Assembly: GCF_024055605.1 (NCBI RefSeq)
Contig: NZ_JAMXLX010000007.1
Coordinates: 237,517-301,516 of the forward strand
Length of the DNA stretch: 64,000 bases
Source of the DNA: Ciceribacter sichuanensis
GTDB lineage: Bacteria; Pseudomonadota; Alphaproteobacteria; Rhizobiales; Rhizobiaceae
Direction of reading: 5' to 3'
The notes under the pieces: generated by a model
Databases searched by the model: none
What the model was told of the DNA's origin: nothing
Seen by the model: the letters and a program-made list of their open reading frames with translations, nothing else
Position numbers and translations under genes: made by a program
In this document: positions 33,887-43,421 of the stretch, piece after piece
Numbering within the stretch: the first letter of the stretch is position 1
Layout of the letters: each line of letters opens with the position of its first letter

Positions 33887-34855
33887 TCATGAGGCGAAGC
33901 GGTCGGTTGCGCGAACCGTGGCATCGGCGATGCCGGGCTCCACGCCGGAATGACCGGCATCGGGAACGATGGTGAAAGTCGCGTCCGGCCAGCGTTTCGC
34001 CAGGTCATGGGCGGTCTGCATCGGCGTCACCAGATCATAGCGGCCCTGGATGATCTCGCCCGGCACGCCCTTGAGCGCGGCCGCCTGATCGAGCAGCCAT
34101 CCGTCATGGGCGAAGAAGCCGCCATTCATGAAATAATGGCATTCGAGCCGGGCAAGCGCGACAGCGGTTTCCTCCTCGGCGAAGGACGCCTCGCGCTCCG
34201 GGTCCGGTATCAGGCTCAGCGCCGCGCCCTCCCAGGCGCTCCAAGCCTTGGCGGCCTCCAATTGGTTCGCCGCATCGCCATTCGTCAGCCGCTGGTAATA
34301 AGCGGCGAGCAGGTCGTCGCGCTCGGTTTCGGGAATTGGCGCCAGATACCGGTCAAAGGCATCGGGATAGAGAAAGCTTGCGCCGGATTGATAGAACCAG
34401 CGCACCTCCGCAGTACGCACGGCGAAGATGCCCCGCACGATCAGTTCGGTCACGTGCAAGCGATGGGTGATGGCATAGGCAAGGGCCAGCGTCGAGCCCC
34501 ATGATCCCCCGACGACCTGCCAGCGATCGATGCCGAGATGCTGCCTCAGCGTCTCGATGTCGGCCACTAGGTCCCAGGTGGTATTTTCGGCCAGTTCGGC
34601 ATAGGGCGTGGATTGGCCACAGCCACGCTGATCGAAGAGAATGATGCGATAGCGCTTCGGATCGTGCCCGCGCCGCAGGAACGGTGATATCCCGCCCCCG
34701 GGGCCTCCATGCAGCACGAGCGCCGGTTTTCCATCCGGATTGCCGCACTGCTCGTAATAGATACGGTGCACCGGGCTGACTTGAAGAAAGCCAGTGTCAT
34801 AAGGCTCGATGACGGGATACAGGCTGCGGCGTGTCGTATCCGCTGTTTCCGTCAT
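33887..34855 (-). CDS. pip: Proline iminopeptidase
   Basis: 322-residue alpha/beta hydrolase that removes N-terminal proline from peptides. Signature motifs: LHGGPGGGISP (oxyanion region), FDQRGCGQSTP, the nucleophile elbow GGSWGSTLALAYA (Ser about 113) and a late DAGHSG with the catalytic His. Full-length for the S33 family. Its start overlaps the serine hydrolase stop by four bases, placing it in an operon with that hydrolase and, 160 bases later, the peptide importer. Confidence 0.93.
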   Translation of the reverse strand: MTETADTTRRSLYPVIEPYDTGFLQVSPVHRIYYEQCGNPDGKPALVLHGGPGGGISPFLRRGHDPKRYRIILFDQRGCGQSTPYAELAENTTWDLVADIETLRQHLGIDRWQVVGGSWGSTLALAYAITHRLHVTELIVRGIFAVRTAEVRWFYQSGASFLYPDAFDRYLAPIPETERDDLLAAYYQRLTNGDAANQLEAAKAWSAWEGAALSLIPDPEREASFAEEETAVALARLECHYFMNGGFFAHDGWLLDQAAALKGVPGEIIQGRYDLVTPMQTAHDLAKRWPDATFTIVPDAGHSGVEPGIADATVRATDRFAS

Positions 34856-35778
34856 GCGGCAACCTCCGCCTCGGCCAGATGTTCAGCCAAAATGCGGCCG
34901 ATATCATGGAAGGCCTGCGGGTGATCGACGCTGAGTTCCTTGCCCTGCGTCATCACCACGGCGATCACCGCCGGCCGCTGGTCAGGCTGGAAGCGGATCA
35001 TGTCGTGCTTGAAATAGGAGGCGCGGGGATCGCCGGTCCAGGTGTTGTGGCCGGCCTTGCTCCAGTAGGGCAGGTGGGTCGGCAGGCCGCCGCCGAGAAA
35101 CTCTGTCACCTGATAGCCGGAATTACCGGCTTCGGGGCCTGCCAGATCCCGGCGCAGCTCCTTTTGCGCGCGCGCGCGCGAGGCATCGGAGAGCGGCAGC
35201 TCACCTTCGAACAGTTCCCACATCAGGCGCGCGGCCGAAAGCGGCGTGAGCGCATTGAGATAGGACCGGTCGCGCCCCGCATATTGCGCCTCGCGTCCGT
35301 AACGCGTGTCGTCCATCAGCTTCTGGGTGATGTTGCAGCCGGCAAATTCGCTCCATCCGAGGCTCAGGAAATAGCGGTTCAGCATCTCCCTGCGCTCACG
35401 CCATTCGACGAATTCAGAGCCGGATAGCAGCGTGTCGCCGGTCGTACCGGTAATCAGATCGATGACGTAGTTGGTCGCGGTGTTCGAGGACCACAGGATC
35501 ATGTCGCGCATGGCGCGGTCGAGATCCTCATGCGGCGTCAGAACACCCTGATCCAGCAAATCCAGCGCATGAACCAGATGGAACGCCTTCACGAGGCTGC
35601 ACGGATAGCACACCCAGTCTCCACGCCACGAATATCCGACGGGGCGGCTATTTTCCGGCGTCACGATCACGAGGCCCAACCGTTCCTCGCGCAATCCCCG
35701 GGAAGAAAGCTGCTCCAGCAGCTTCGCAACAAGCCTGTCTCCGCGCTGCTGCCATTCCGGGGTCTGGGTGAAGAACAT
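34852..35778 (-). CDS. Beta-lactamase-fold serine hydrolase
   Basis: 308 residues. It has the three motifs of the serine penicillin-recognising fold: SLVK (Ser61-Lys64), SSNT (98-100, in the SDN position) and KAG (241-243, in the KTG position). No signal peptide is visible, so it is probably cytoplasmic and not a resistance enzyme; relatives include esterases, D-aminopeptidases and class A-like proteins. ATG at 35778 has AAGGAA seven bases upstream; a long upstream open frame to 36999 is antisense to the LysR gene. Placed beside a peptide importer and peptidase, a peptide or D-peptide hydrolase role is inferred. Confidence 0.85.
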   Translation of the reverse strand: MFFTQTPEWQQRGDRLVAKLLEQLSSRGLREERLGLVIVTPENSRPVGYSWRGDWVCYPCSLVKAFHLVHALDLLDQGVLTPHEDLDRAMRDMILWSSNTATNYVIDLITGTTGDTLLSGSEFVEWRERREMLNRYFLSLGWSEFAGCNITQKLMDDTRYGREAQYAGRDRSYLNALTPLSAARLMWELFEGELPLSDASRARAQKELRRDLAGPEAGNSGYQVTEFLGGGLPTHLPYWSKAGHNTWTGDPRASYFKHDMIRFQPDQRPAVIAVVMTQGKELSVDHPQAFHDIGRILAEHLAEAEVAA

Positions 35779-35916
35779 GGGCATTTCCTTGTCTGCATTC
35801 TCATTTCGCCATGGGCGTCTGAGGACAAAGCTAGCCCCGCATCGGAGATTGTGTAAAATAATTAAAACTGCATCTTCTATTACCCAGCTAATAGTCTTCC
35901 CACGGAAAGGATCCTC

Positions 35917-36822
35917 ATGAATCTCCGGGAACTCGAGCTTTTCGGCACGCTGATGCGGGTCGGGACCACGATCGAAACGGCAGCGGTCCTTGGAATTTCG
36001 CAGCCAGGCGTCAGCGCCCAGATCAAGCGCATCGAGGCCCGGCTGCGGCTCACCTTGTTTCAGCGCGTCGGCAACCGGCTGGAGCCAACCGCCGAGGCGC
36101 ACGCCCTGTTCGCGCAGGCCGCGCCGATCTTCACCACCCAGGCGGAAATCCGGTCCCGGATCGAGGAGCTGGCGAGCGCTGCCCGCGCGCCGGTGACGAT
36201 CTCCGCCACGCCGGCAATCGTCGAAGGCTTCCTTGCCGAGCGGCTGGCGACCGCCGGTTATGACAACTGGCGGAAACATCTCCGCCTGTGGGTGACAGAG
36301 CCTGAGACGGACGTGAGAAGCGGCCGGGCCGATATCGGCCTGCAGATGGCGGTACCGGCCAAGGCGGACTTCCACGCGGAAACGCTGATGGAGGTGGCGC
36401 TCGGCGCCGTGATGCGCCGCGATCATCCGCTGGCGTCGAAAGATCGCCTGAGCATCACGGATATCGCCGCCGAGCCGCTGGTCTCCTACGATCCGGCATG
36501 GTCGCCCATGGGCGCAGTCATCCAGCAGGCCTTTCGAGCCAAGGGACTGAAATACAATCTGTCCTGCGAAGCGCCGTTCTGCTCGACTGTCTGCCATCTG
36601 GTGGAAGCGTGCGGCGGGGTGGGTGTCATCGATGCACTGACTGCCGGCCGGCTGACGAGTCCCGCCCTCGTCTGGAAACCGCTCGGGAATGTCCCGACTG
36701 TTCCCCTGATCGTTTTCCACCGCCGTAAAGAGCCCCTGCGCAGCGCAGTTCTCTCGCTGCTGACCCTTCTGAAGACACCCCCGGCAAGCAAAGGGAAGGA
36801 AAAGAGCGCTCACTCGGAATAG
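35917..36822 (+). CDS. LysR-family regulator (divergent from the serine hydrolase operon)
   Basis: 301 residues. N-terminal winged helix MNLRELELFGTLMRVG, IETAAVLGISQPGVSAQIKRIEARL (about 1-50) and a type 2 periplasmic-binding-like effector domain. GGAAAGGATCC precedes the ATG. Divergent from the serine hydrolase-pip-peptide importer operon, which it probably activates in response to an imported ligand. Its 3-prime end overlaps the convergent LysR gene by 13 bases. Confidence 0.92.
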   Translation: MNLRELELFGTLMRVGTTIETAAVLGISQPGVSAQIKRIEARLRLTLFQRVGNRLEPTAEAHALFAQAAPIFTTQAEIRSRIEELASAARAPVTISATPAIVEGFLAERLATAGYDNWRKHLRLWVTEPETDVRSGRADIGLQMAVPAKADFHAETLMEVALGAVMRRDHPLASKDRLSITDIAAEPLVSYDPAWSPMGAVIQQAFRAKGLKYNLSCEAPFCSTVCHLVEACGGVGVIDALTAGRLTSPALVWKPLGNVPTVPLIVFHRRKEPLRSAVLSLLTLLKTPPASKGKEKSAHSE

Positions 36823-37703
36823 GCGCTGCAGGCCTGTTTCAGATAGCGAATGAAACTCGCACTGTGGCGTGAAAGCACCCTGAGGTCGCTGTGAAGCACG
36901 ACCGTGTTCAGTCCGATGGCCGGCTTCATTCGCAATATCTCGACAGCGCGGTCTTTGAACGAGGAAGCGGAGTAGGCATCGACAATCGTCGCGCCACACC
37001 CCTTTTCCGCAAGCTTGCAGGCGATGGAATGGGTCTGCACCTGGATCGCGGGAGCAGCAGCCATGCCGGCCGACCGCATTTCCCGATCGATCAACCGACC
37101 GACGGGATCGCTGTCCATCAGACCGATCAATCGTTGCGGATCGATTTCAGCGAGCCGGATCTCCTTCCTCTGCGCATTCCGGTCACCCGCAGGTCCGACA
37201 TACAGCAGATTGGAGTGCCCGAGCTTTTCCGCCCTGATACCGACATGCGGCTCGGGATCGAAGGTAACGGCAATGTCGAGATCCTGCGCCATAAGGCTCT
37301 GGATGAGCTGCGCCGTATGCTGGGTGCGAATTTCGTAGGAAATTTCGGGATGCGCCTTCTGGAAGCGCTGTATGGCGTCCGGCACGACGCTCATGCCGAG
37401 GCTCGGAATGCAGCCGACCCGGATGCGCCCCTGTCCATGGGGCGCAAGATTCTGTCCGAGCCGGCGCAAGTGCCCCAGTTGGTCGAAGACCTTGGCGATT
37501 TCCGGCGCCATCATCTCGGCCTCGCGGGTGGGGACCAGCCGTCCCTTGATGCGCTCGAAAAGCCGGAACCCGAGCTGCTGCTCGGCATGCTTGATCAGCT
37601 TGCTGACGGCAGGCTGGCTGATGCCCAGAAGCCCTGCGGCACGGGTGATTGCGCCTGTCTGGAAGACGGCATGGCAGGCTTCTATGTGACGCAGTTGAAG
37701 CAC
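36810..37703 (-). CDS. LysR-family regulator (divergent from dadA)
   Basis: 297 residues, helix-turn-helix AGLLGISQPAVSKLIKHAEQQLG (about 23-45). Divergent from the D-amino acid dehydrogenase gene with a clear LysR box between them, so it most likely controls that gene. Many relatives regulate amino acid catabolism (for example opine or octopine regulators OccR/NocR). The effector is unknown. Confidence 0.92.
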   Translation of the reverse strand: MLQLRHIEACHAVFQTGAITRAAGLLGISQPAVSKLIKHAEQQLGFRLFERIKGRLVPTREAEMMAPEIAKVFDQLGHLRRLGQNLAPHGQGRIRVGCIPSLGMSVVPDAIQRFQKAHPEISYEIRTQHTAQLIQSLMAQDLDIAVTFDPEPHVGIRAEKLGHSNLLYVGPAGDRNAQRKEIRLAEIDPQRLIGLMDSDPVGRLIDREMRSAGMAAAPAIQVQTHSIACKLAEKGCGATIVDAYSASSFKDRAVEILRMKPAIGLNTVVLHSDLRVLSRHSASFIRYLKQACSAYSE

Positions 37704-37727
37704 GGTGGCTCGCGATCAGCTCATAAC

Positions 37728-37754
37728 TTTTGTTTATATATATACGAAACAAAG
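37728..37754. promoter_or_regulatory. LysR box between lysR and dadA
   Basis: TTTGTTT (37729-37735), eleven bases, AAACAAA (37747-37753): a perfect 7-11-7 inverted repeat of the T-N11-A type bound by LysR proteins, over an ATATATATA core, 61 bases before the dadA ATG and 25 from the regulator start. Confidence 0.75.
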
Positions 37755-37814
37755 GAAATTGCTCAAGCCGTGGCTTCTGGCCATAGTCCCGTCATCGGGC
37801 AAGGGATTTTCACC

Positions 37815-39077
37815 ATGAAGATTTGCATTCTGGGCGCGGGTGTCGTCGGGCTGACCACCGCCTATTTTCTGGCGCGCAGCGGTCACGAGATCTCAATCGT
37901 TGACCGAAACGGACTGCCGGCGCAGGAAACCAGCTTCGCCAATGGCGGCCAGCTCAGCTATTCCTACGTCGCGCCGCTTGCTGCACCTTCGATCTTTCCA
38001 AGCCTTCCGAAATATCTTCTGGACCGGCAGTCGCCGCTCGGTTTCCAGCTTCGCGCCGATCCGAGCCAATGGCGCTGGCTCCTGAATTTCCTTCGGGCGT
38101 GCAGCCCCGGCACCTTTCAGAAGCACACCGCTGAACTCGCCATGCTTGCGGATTTCAGTCGCACGGCGATGCACGATCTCATGCAGGCCGAATCACTGGA
38201 CTTCGACTTCAACCGCTTCGGTAAACTGGTCATCCATCGGGATCGGAAGAGTTTCGAAAACGCGGTCGCCCTCGCGGCCTATCAAAAGGAACTCGGAGCA
38301 GAGCAGGACGTACTCGACGACGAGGCCTGCATTGCGCTTGAGCCCTCTCTTGCAAGTCTCAAGGGCCAATTCAGCGGCGGGGTCTTCACCCCATCCGAGG
38401 AAGCAGGGGACTGCCGCAAGTTCTGCGAAGCCCTCGATAAGGTGCTCGGGGAACAGTATGGGGTAACGAGGCTTTACCACCACAAGATCGGCGCTCTGCG
38501 CGCCGATCAGGGGCGGGTGCGCGCCGTTTCCACCGATCGCGGCGATGTAGAAGCCGACCATTTCGTCATGACGGCGGGATTGACGAGCCGGGAACTGATG
38601 CGCCCGCTCGGCGTATCGTTGCCGCTCTGCGCGCTCAAGGGCTACAGCCTGACGGTCGCGGTTCCGGAGGCCACAGAAACAGCCGCGCCGAAGATCAGCG
38701 TCACCGACAGCCAGAACAAGATCGTCTATGCGAGACTGGGCGACAGCCTGCGCATTGCCGCCATGGTCGACATCGGTACGTCTGACGCCGCCGTCAATCC
38801 GCGCCGGCTCGACACACTGAAAAGGCAGGTCCGCTCAACGTTTCCGAAGCTGGCTGACCTCGACAACGCTCAATCCTGGGCGGGCCTTCGTCCTGCCACG
38901 GCGCAAGGAAAGCCGATCATCGGCAAGACGCCCTATCGCAACCTGTCTCTCAATGTCGGTCATGGCGCGCTGGGCTTCACGCTGGCCTGCGGCAGCGCCA
39001 GACTGATCCGCGATTTCATCGATGAAAAGCCGGCCGCGCTGGATGCGACGCCCTTTGCTCTCGGGGCTGTTCAATGA
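37815..39077 (+). CDS. dadA: D-amino acid dehydrogenase
   Basis: 420-residue FAD enzyme oxidising D-amino acids to keto acids and ammonia, passing electrons to the membrane chain. FAD-binding fold MKICILGAGVVGLTTAYFLARSG (1-23), acidic Asp at the end of the second strand (SIVDRN), the FANGGQLSYSYVAPLAAP loop characteristic of DadA and a C-terminal WAGLRPATAQGKPIIG substrate-domain block. The ATG at 37815 has AAGGG eight bases upstream; upstream open frame is antisense to the LysR gene. Context suggests use of D-amino acids released from imported peptides. Confidence 0.9.
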   Translation: MKICILGAGVVGLTTAYFLARSGHEISIVDRNGLPAQETSFANGGQLSYSYVAPLAAPSIFPSLPKYLLDRQSPLGFQLRADPSQWRWLLNFLRACSPGTFQKHTAELAMLADFSRTAMHDLMQAESLDFDFNRFGKLVIHRDRKSFENAVALAAYQKELGAEQDVLDDEACIALEPSLASLKGQFSGGVFTPSEEAGDCRKFCEALDKVLGEQYGVTRLYHHKIGALRADQGRVRAVSTDRGDVEADHFVMTAGLTSRELMRPLGVSLPLCALKGYSLTVAVPEATETAAPKISVTDSQNKIVYARLGDSLRIAAMVDIGTSDAAVNPRRLDTLKRQVRSTFPKLADLDNAQSWAGLRPATAQGKPIIGKTPYRNLSLNVGHGALGFTLACGSARLIRDFIDEKPAALDATPFALGAVQ

Positions 39078-39180
39078 GGACAATTTGGGACATCTCTTCC
39101 GGCGCACAATCATTTGACAAAGGTCAACGACGCCCCCAACTTCTGCTATAGAGTACTTTGCAGGATGTCGTAGGCGACCG

Positions 39181-39537
39181 ATGGAACTGATGCGCTACAT
39201 CATGCTGGTCATTCGGACCTTTCTGGCCACGGCAGTCATTGCCGGGGTGATGGGTTCGTCGGCGGCAATGGCGGCGGATCATCCCTGCCAGTCGCAGCAG
39301 GTGCAGACTTCCATGCACACCGACACCGGCTCCCACAGCCATCCCGGCAAGTCACCCGCAAGCAACAAGATGCTCTGCTGCAGTTCCGTCTGCATGCTTT
39401 GCAGTGTGGTCGAAGCCGCGGACAAGTTCGAGACGATGCCGGCGAGGTTCGTCGATATCCGTTTTATCGACATAACCTCATTTCCCACGGGACGCAGCAC
39501 GCCTCCTGTTCTCGGTCCTCCCCGCAACGCTGCCTGA
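39181..39537 (+). CDS. Small exported Cys/His-rich protein, copper-associated
   Basis: 118 residues with a signal peptide (hydrophobic RTFLATAVIAGVMGSSAAMA), then a His-rich stretch (SMHTDTGSHSHPG) and a Cys-rich stretch CCSSVCMLC (about 69-77). It recalls CopL-like or DUF2946-like proteins found with copper-resistance genes, though I cannot name the family with certainty. It precedes the multicopper oxidase by 90 bases on the same strand. Likely periplasmic copper binding or sensing (inference). The upstream TTGAC-AAAG-GTCAA (39114-39127) may be a regulatory site. Confidence 0.7.
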   Translation: MELMRYIMLVIRTFLATAVIAGVMGSSAAMAADHPCQSQQVQTSMHTDTGSHSHPGKSPASNKMLCCSSVCMLCSVVEAADKFETMPARFVDIRFIDITSFPTGRSTPPVLGPPRNAA

Positions 39538-39627
39538 TGCTAGTGCGCCGCCAGTCCGGCCGCACCTCAACACACATCATTCGCAGCAGCCGTCGGCATT
39601 GCCGACCTATGGATCGAGAGAAAGATC

Positions 39628-41100
39628 ATGAATCGCCGTCAATTCCTCCAGAATCTTGCGCTCGGCGCAGCAGCCATCGGATCGGGCGCAAGCCTGCCAT
39701 GGAGCGTCCGGGCCGCCACGACACCGTCGTCGCTCAACCTTGCCGTCACCACCCGGACAATCGAAGTGAACGGAAAGGCGGCCAGGGTTTTCGGCCTTGT
39801 TCAGCCTGATGGAAAGCCGGGACTGACACTGGACGCCGGAACGCAATTCGATGTCCAACTCACCAACCAGACCGGGGAAAGCACGCTCATCCACTGGCAC
39901 GGACTGACGCCGCCATGGAACATGGATGGCGTGCCGGACAATCCGGCCGCCCTATTGCAGCCGGGCGAAGAGCGCCGTTACAATTTTCCGGTCGGTGCCG
40001 GCGGGACCCATTGGATGCACGCCCACACCTTGCAGGAACAGAACCTGTTGGCCGCACCTCTCATCGTCCGCACAGTGGAGGAGCGAAACAGCGACGTGCA
40101 GGAGGTGGTCGTCCTGCTCCACGATTTCTCCTTCAGGACGCCGGAAGAACTCCTTGCCGAACTCAAGGGCGCCGGCGGTCACGGAATGTCGATGGGCATG
40201 AACCACGGCAGCATGATGCATGACATGTCGGGCAACATGGGTGGCCACGGCATGGCCATGCCGGGGATGAACATGCCCGATATGGCAGGGATGCCGTCCA
40301 TGGACCTGAACGACATCGAATATGATGCCTATCTGGCAAACGACCGCACCCTTGATGATCCGGAAACCTTCCCCGTCGAGAAGGGTGGTCGTGTCAGACT
40401 CAGGATCATCAACGGTGCCACGGCAACCGCCTTCACCATCGACACCGGCGCGCTGAAAGGCATCCTCGTCGCGGTCGATGGCATTCCCGTCCAGCCGCTT
40501 ACCGTTCAACGCGTTCCCGTCTCAATGGGCCAGCGTGTCGATATCCTGCTCGACATACCCGGTGAAGGCGGAGCGTTCCCTGTATTCGCGCTGCGCGAAG
40601 GTTCCCCGCATCGCACCGGGATTGTTCTCGCGACTGCAGGGGCAAGCATTCAGAAGTTCGCCACCGAAGGGATCGAAACCGGCCCGGTTCTCGATCTCAA
40701 ACTCGAGCAACGGCTTCGTGCACTCAAGCCTCTCAAGGATGCCGAGCCCGCCAGGACATTCGAAATGGTCCTGAGCGGCAACATGTCCGGCTACACCTGG
40801 CAGATCGAAGGCGGTGAACATCTCGACGTCAAGACCGGCGACCGGATCCGGTTCGTCATCCGCAACATGTCGATGATGGCGCATCCCATGCATCTGCATG
40901 GTCATCATTTCCAGATCGTCGGACTGAACGGCAGGGATTTCGCAGGTGCAGTCCGGGACACGGTTCTCTTGCCGCCGATGGCAGAGGCCGTGCTAGAGTT
41001 CGATGCCAGCAATCCCGGTCGGTGGCCGTTCCATTGCCACCATCTGTATCACATGGCCAGCGGCATGATGTCCTTCGTGTCTTACGACGAGGCCGGCTGA
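39628..41100 (+). CDS. Multicopper oxidase (CueO/CopA-like)
   Basis: 490-residue periplasmic copper oxidase that oxidises Cu(I) to less toxic Cu(II). The N-terminus [16 protein letters not shown] with twin Arg context fits a Tat signal. All copper sites are readable: STLIHWHGL and [11 protein letters not shown] (type 2/3), [15 protein letters not shown] and [15 protein letters not shown] (type 1/3 with Met). A Met/His-rich insertion (about 185-230, with repeats such as [11 protein letters not shown] and MPGMNMPDM) is typical of copper-handling oxidases. Followed 44 bases later by the copper ATPase. Confidence 0.94.
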   Translation: MNRRQFLQNLALGAAAIGSGASLPWSVRAATTPSSLNLAVTTRTIEVNGKAARVFGLVQPDGKPGLTLDAGTQFDVQLTNQTGESTLIHWHGLTPPWNMDGVPDNPAALLQPGEERRYNFPVGAGGTHWMHAHTLQEQNLLAAPLIVRTVEERNSDVQEVVVLLHDFSFRTPEELLAELKGAGGHGMSMGMNHGSMMHDMSGNMGGHGMAMPGMNMPDMAGMPSMDLNDIEYDAYLANDRTLDDPETFPVEKGGRVRLRIINGATATAFTIDTGALKGILVAVDGIPVQPLTVQRVPVSMGQRVDILLDIPGEGGAFPVFALREGSPHRTGIVLATAGASIQKFATEGIETGPVLDLKLEQRLRALKPLKDAEPARTFEMVLSGNMSGYTWQIEGGEHLDVKTGDRIRFVIRNMSMMAHPMHLHGHHFQIVGLNGRDFAGAVRDTVLLPPMAEAVLEFDASNPGRWPFHCHHLYHMASGMMSFVSYDEAG

Positions 41101-41144
41101 GCAAAGGTCATATTGCAGCAATTTTCGCGTTCAGGGAGACCCCA

Positions 41145-43421
41145 ATGACGCACGAACATCATACTGAAAACAACGACCATGCCGGCCATGAGCACAGTCA
41201 GGAGAAAGGTCAGGGGCAGGAGCACCATGATCACTCCCATCACGATCATGCTCATCACCACGACCACCCCGCCGACCAGAAACCAAAGGGCGCAACTCCG
41301 GCACCGGAAGGGACTATCTACACCTGCCCGATGCATCCCCAGATACGGCAGACACAGCCCGGAAACTGCCCCATATGCGGCATGACACTCGAGCCCGAAG
41401 TGGCAACCGCCGACACGGGCCCCAGTCCCGAACTGATCGACATGAAGCGCCGCTTCTGGATCGGCCTCGCACTGGCTATACCGGTCGTGATCCTCGAAAT
41501 GGGCGGACACCTCATTGATTTGCACATGCTGATCGGTGCTCAGGCGTCCAACTGGATCCAGTTGATCCTCGCCACGCCTGTCGTGCTCTGGGCCGGATGG
41601 CCCTTCTTCGAGCGCGGCTGGAAGTCCATCGTCACCCGACACCTGAACATGTTCACGCTGATCGCCATCGGCACCGGGGCATCATGGCTCTTCAGCATCG
41701 TCGCAACGGTCGCGCCGGGCCTTTTCCCGCCAAGCCTGCGCGAGGCCGAAGGAACGGTCGCCGTCTATTTCGAGGCGGCAGCGGTAATCACGGTTCTGGT
41801 CCTGCTCGGTCAGGTTCTCGAACTGCGCGCGAGGGAACAGACCGGTGGCGCTATCCGTGCGCTTCTAGATCTCGCCCCGAAGATGGCGCGACGCGTCCGC
41901 GAAGACGGTACGGACGAGGACATCGCGCTGGAAGCGGTCGTTGTCGGAGACAAGCTTCGGGTCCGTCCCGGCGAGAAGGTGCCGGTCGATGGCGTTCTGA
42001 TCGAAGGACGAAGCTCGGTCGATGAATCGATGATCACCGGTGAGTCCATGCCCGTCACCAAAGAGACGGGAGCCAGGCTCATCGGCGGCACCATGAACCA
42101 GACCGGCGGCTTCGTCATGGAGGCCGCCAAGGTCGGTCGCGATACCATGCTGTCGCGCATCGTTCATATGGTGGCGGAGGCGCAACGCTCCCGCGCCCCG
42201 ATCCAGCGCCTTGCCGACGAGGTGTCGGGATGGTTCGTACCCATCGTTCTTGCTATCGCAGCCATTGCCTTCGCCATCTGGATGACGGTCGGGCCTGAAC
42301 CGCGTTTCGCGCACGGACTGGTCGCAGCCGTCGCCGTGCTGATTATCGCCTGCCCTTGCGCACTCGGCCTCGCCACTCCGATGTCGATCATGGTGGGGGT
42401 CGGGCGGGGTGCCCATCTAGGCGTTCTCATCAAGAACGCCGAAGCGCTCGAACGGTTCGAAAAGGTCGATACGCTGGTGGTCGACAAGACCGGTACGCTG
42501 ACGGAGGGCAAGCCCAGGGTCACGGCCATCGTTCCCGTACAAGGCCTGGATGAACAGGAACTGCTGCGCCTCGCCGCTACGCTTGAACGCTCCAGCGAAC
42601 ATCCGCTTGCCATCGCCATCGTGGCGGCCGCAGAGGAACGCGGTCTGTCGCTCGCGGATGCGACCGAATTCGACAGCCCTGTCGGCAAGGGGGTGACGGG
42701 CGTGGTCGACGGAAAGCGCCTTGTGATCGGCAGCCATCGCATCATGGAGGAAACAAGCATCGACCTATCCGCCATGACGGCAAAAGCCGAAGAGCTTCGC
42801 AATGACGGTGCCACCGTCATCTTCCTGGCCGCTGACGGCGCCGTTGCCGGCCTTTTCGCCATCGCCGATCCGATCAAGATGACGACACCGGTCGCATTGA
42901 AGAGCCTTGTCGATGCCGGGGTCCGCGTCGTCATGCTGACAGGCGACAACCGCACGACCGCGGAGGCGGTCGGCAGACGCCTCGGCATCTCCGAAGTCGA
43001 AGCGGAGGTTCTGCCCGAGGACAAGAGCAAGATCGTCACCCGGCTGCGCGGCGAAGGCCGCATCGTCGGCATGGCCGGCGACGGCGTCAACGATGCACCC
43101 GCGCTTGCGGCAGCGGACGTTGGCATCGCCATGGGAACGGGAACCGATGTTGCCATCGAGAGCGCCGGCGTCACCCTTCTCAAGGGCGACCTGCAGGGCA
43201 TCGTGCGGGCAAGGCAACTCAGCCACGCGACCATGCAGAACATTCGCCAGAACCTGTTCTTCGCCTTCATCTACAATGCGGCAGGAGTCCCGGTGGCGGC
43301 AGGCCTACTTTATCCGAGCTTCGGCATCCTGCTTTCGCCGATCATCGCGGCGGCGGCGATGGCGCTTTCATCCGTCAGCGTAATCGGCAACTCGCTGCGC
43401 CTGCGGCAGATCAGGATCTGA
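41145..43421 (+). CDS. Copper-exporting P1B-type ATPase
   Basis: 758-residue heavy-metal pump. The N-terminus is His-rich ([15 protein letters not shown]) followed by a Cys metal-binding domain YTCPMHPQ...GNCPICGM (about 59-80) instead of the usual HMA domain. Core motifs: TGES phosphatase loop, intramembrane CPC (403-405) diagnostic for Cu(I)/Ag(I), DKTGT phosphorylation site (Asp447), HP dipeptide in [16 protein letters not shown] hinge. ATG at 41145 has GGGAG upstream; open frame extends backwards into the oxidase gene. Part of the copper defence operon; its end overlaps a convergent LysR gene by 11 bases. Confidence 0.95.
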   Translation: MTHEHHTENNDHAGHEHSQEKGQGQEHHDHSHHDHAHHHDHPADQKPKGATPAPEGTIYTCPMHPQIRQTQPGNCPICGMTLEPEVATADTGPSPELIDMKRRFWIGLALAIPVVILEMGGHLIDLHMLIGAQASNWIQLILATPVVLWAGWPFFERGWKSIVTRHLNMFTLIAIGTGASWLFSIVATVAPGLFPPSLREAEGTVAVYFEAAAVITVLVLLGQVLELRAREQTGGAIRALLDLAPKMARRVREDGTDEDIALEAVVVGDKLRVRPGEKVPVDGVLIEGRSSVDESMITGESMPVTKETGARLIGGTMNQTGGFVMEAAKVGRDTMLSRIVHMVAEAQRSRAPIQRLADEVSGWFVPIVLAIAAIAFAIWMTVGPEPRFAHGLVAAVAVLIIACPCALGLATPMSIMVGVGRGAHLGVLIKNAEALERFEKVDTLVVDKTGTLTEGKPRVTAIVPVQGLDEQELLRLAATLERSSEHPLAIAIVAAAEERGLSLADATEFDSPVGKGVTGVVDGKRLVIGSHRIMEETSIDLSAMTAKAEELRNDGATVIFLAADGAVAGLFAIADPIKMTTPVALKSLVDAGVRVVMLTGDNRTTAEAVGRRLGISEVEAEVLPEDKSKIVTRLRGEGRIVGMAGDGVNDAPALAAADVGIAMGTGTDVAIESAGVTLLKGDLQGIVRARQLSHATMQNIRQNLFFAFIYNAAGVPVAAGLLYPSFGILLSPIIAAAAMALSSVSVIGNSLRLRQIRI

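Noticed and set aside
34852..35778. Antibiotic-resistance beta-lactamase
   Set aside because: No signal peptide, KAG instead of KTG, and an operon with a peptidase and peptide importer.
35785..36999. N-terminal extension of the serine hydrolase frame
   Set aside because: The extension lies antisense to the LysR gene and is unlike any hydrolase domain; a good ribosome site marks the start at 35778.
36891..37814. N-terminal extension of the dadA frame
   Set aside because: Antisense to the divergent LysR gene; the FAD-binding N-terminus begins properly at 37815 after AAGGG.
39114..39152. CueR/HmrR-type copper promoter before the copper operon
   Set aside because: TTGACA and TATAGA are 27 bases apart, too far for a MerR-type 19-20 base spacer, and the dyad lacks the usual CueR half-sites.
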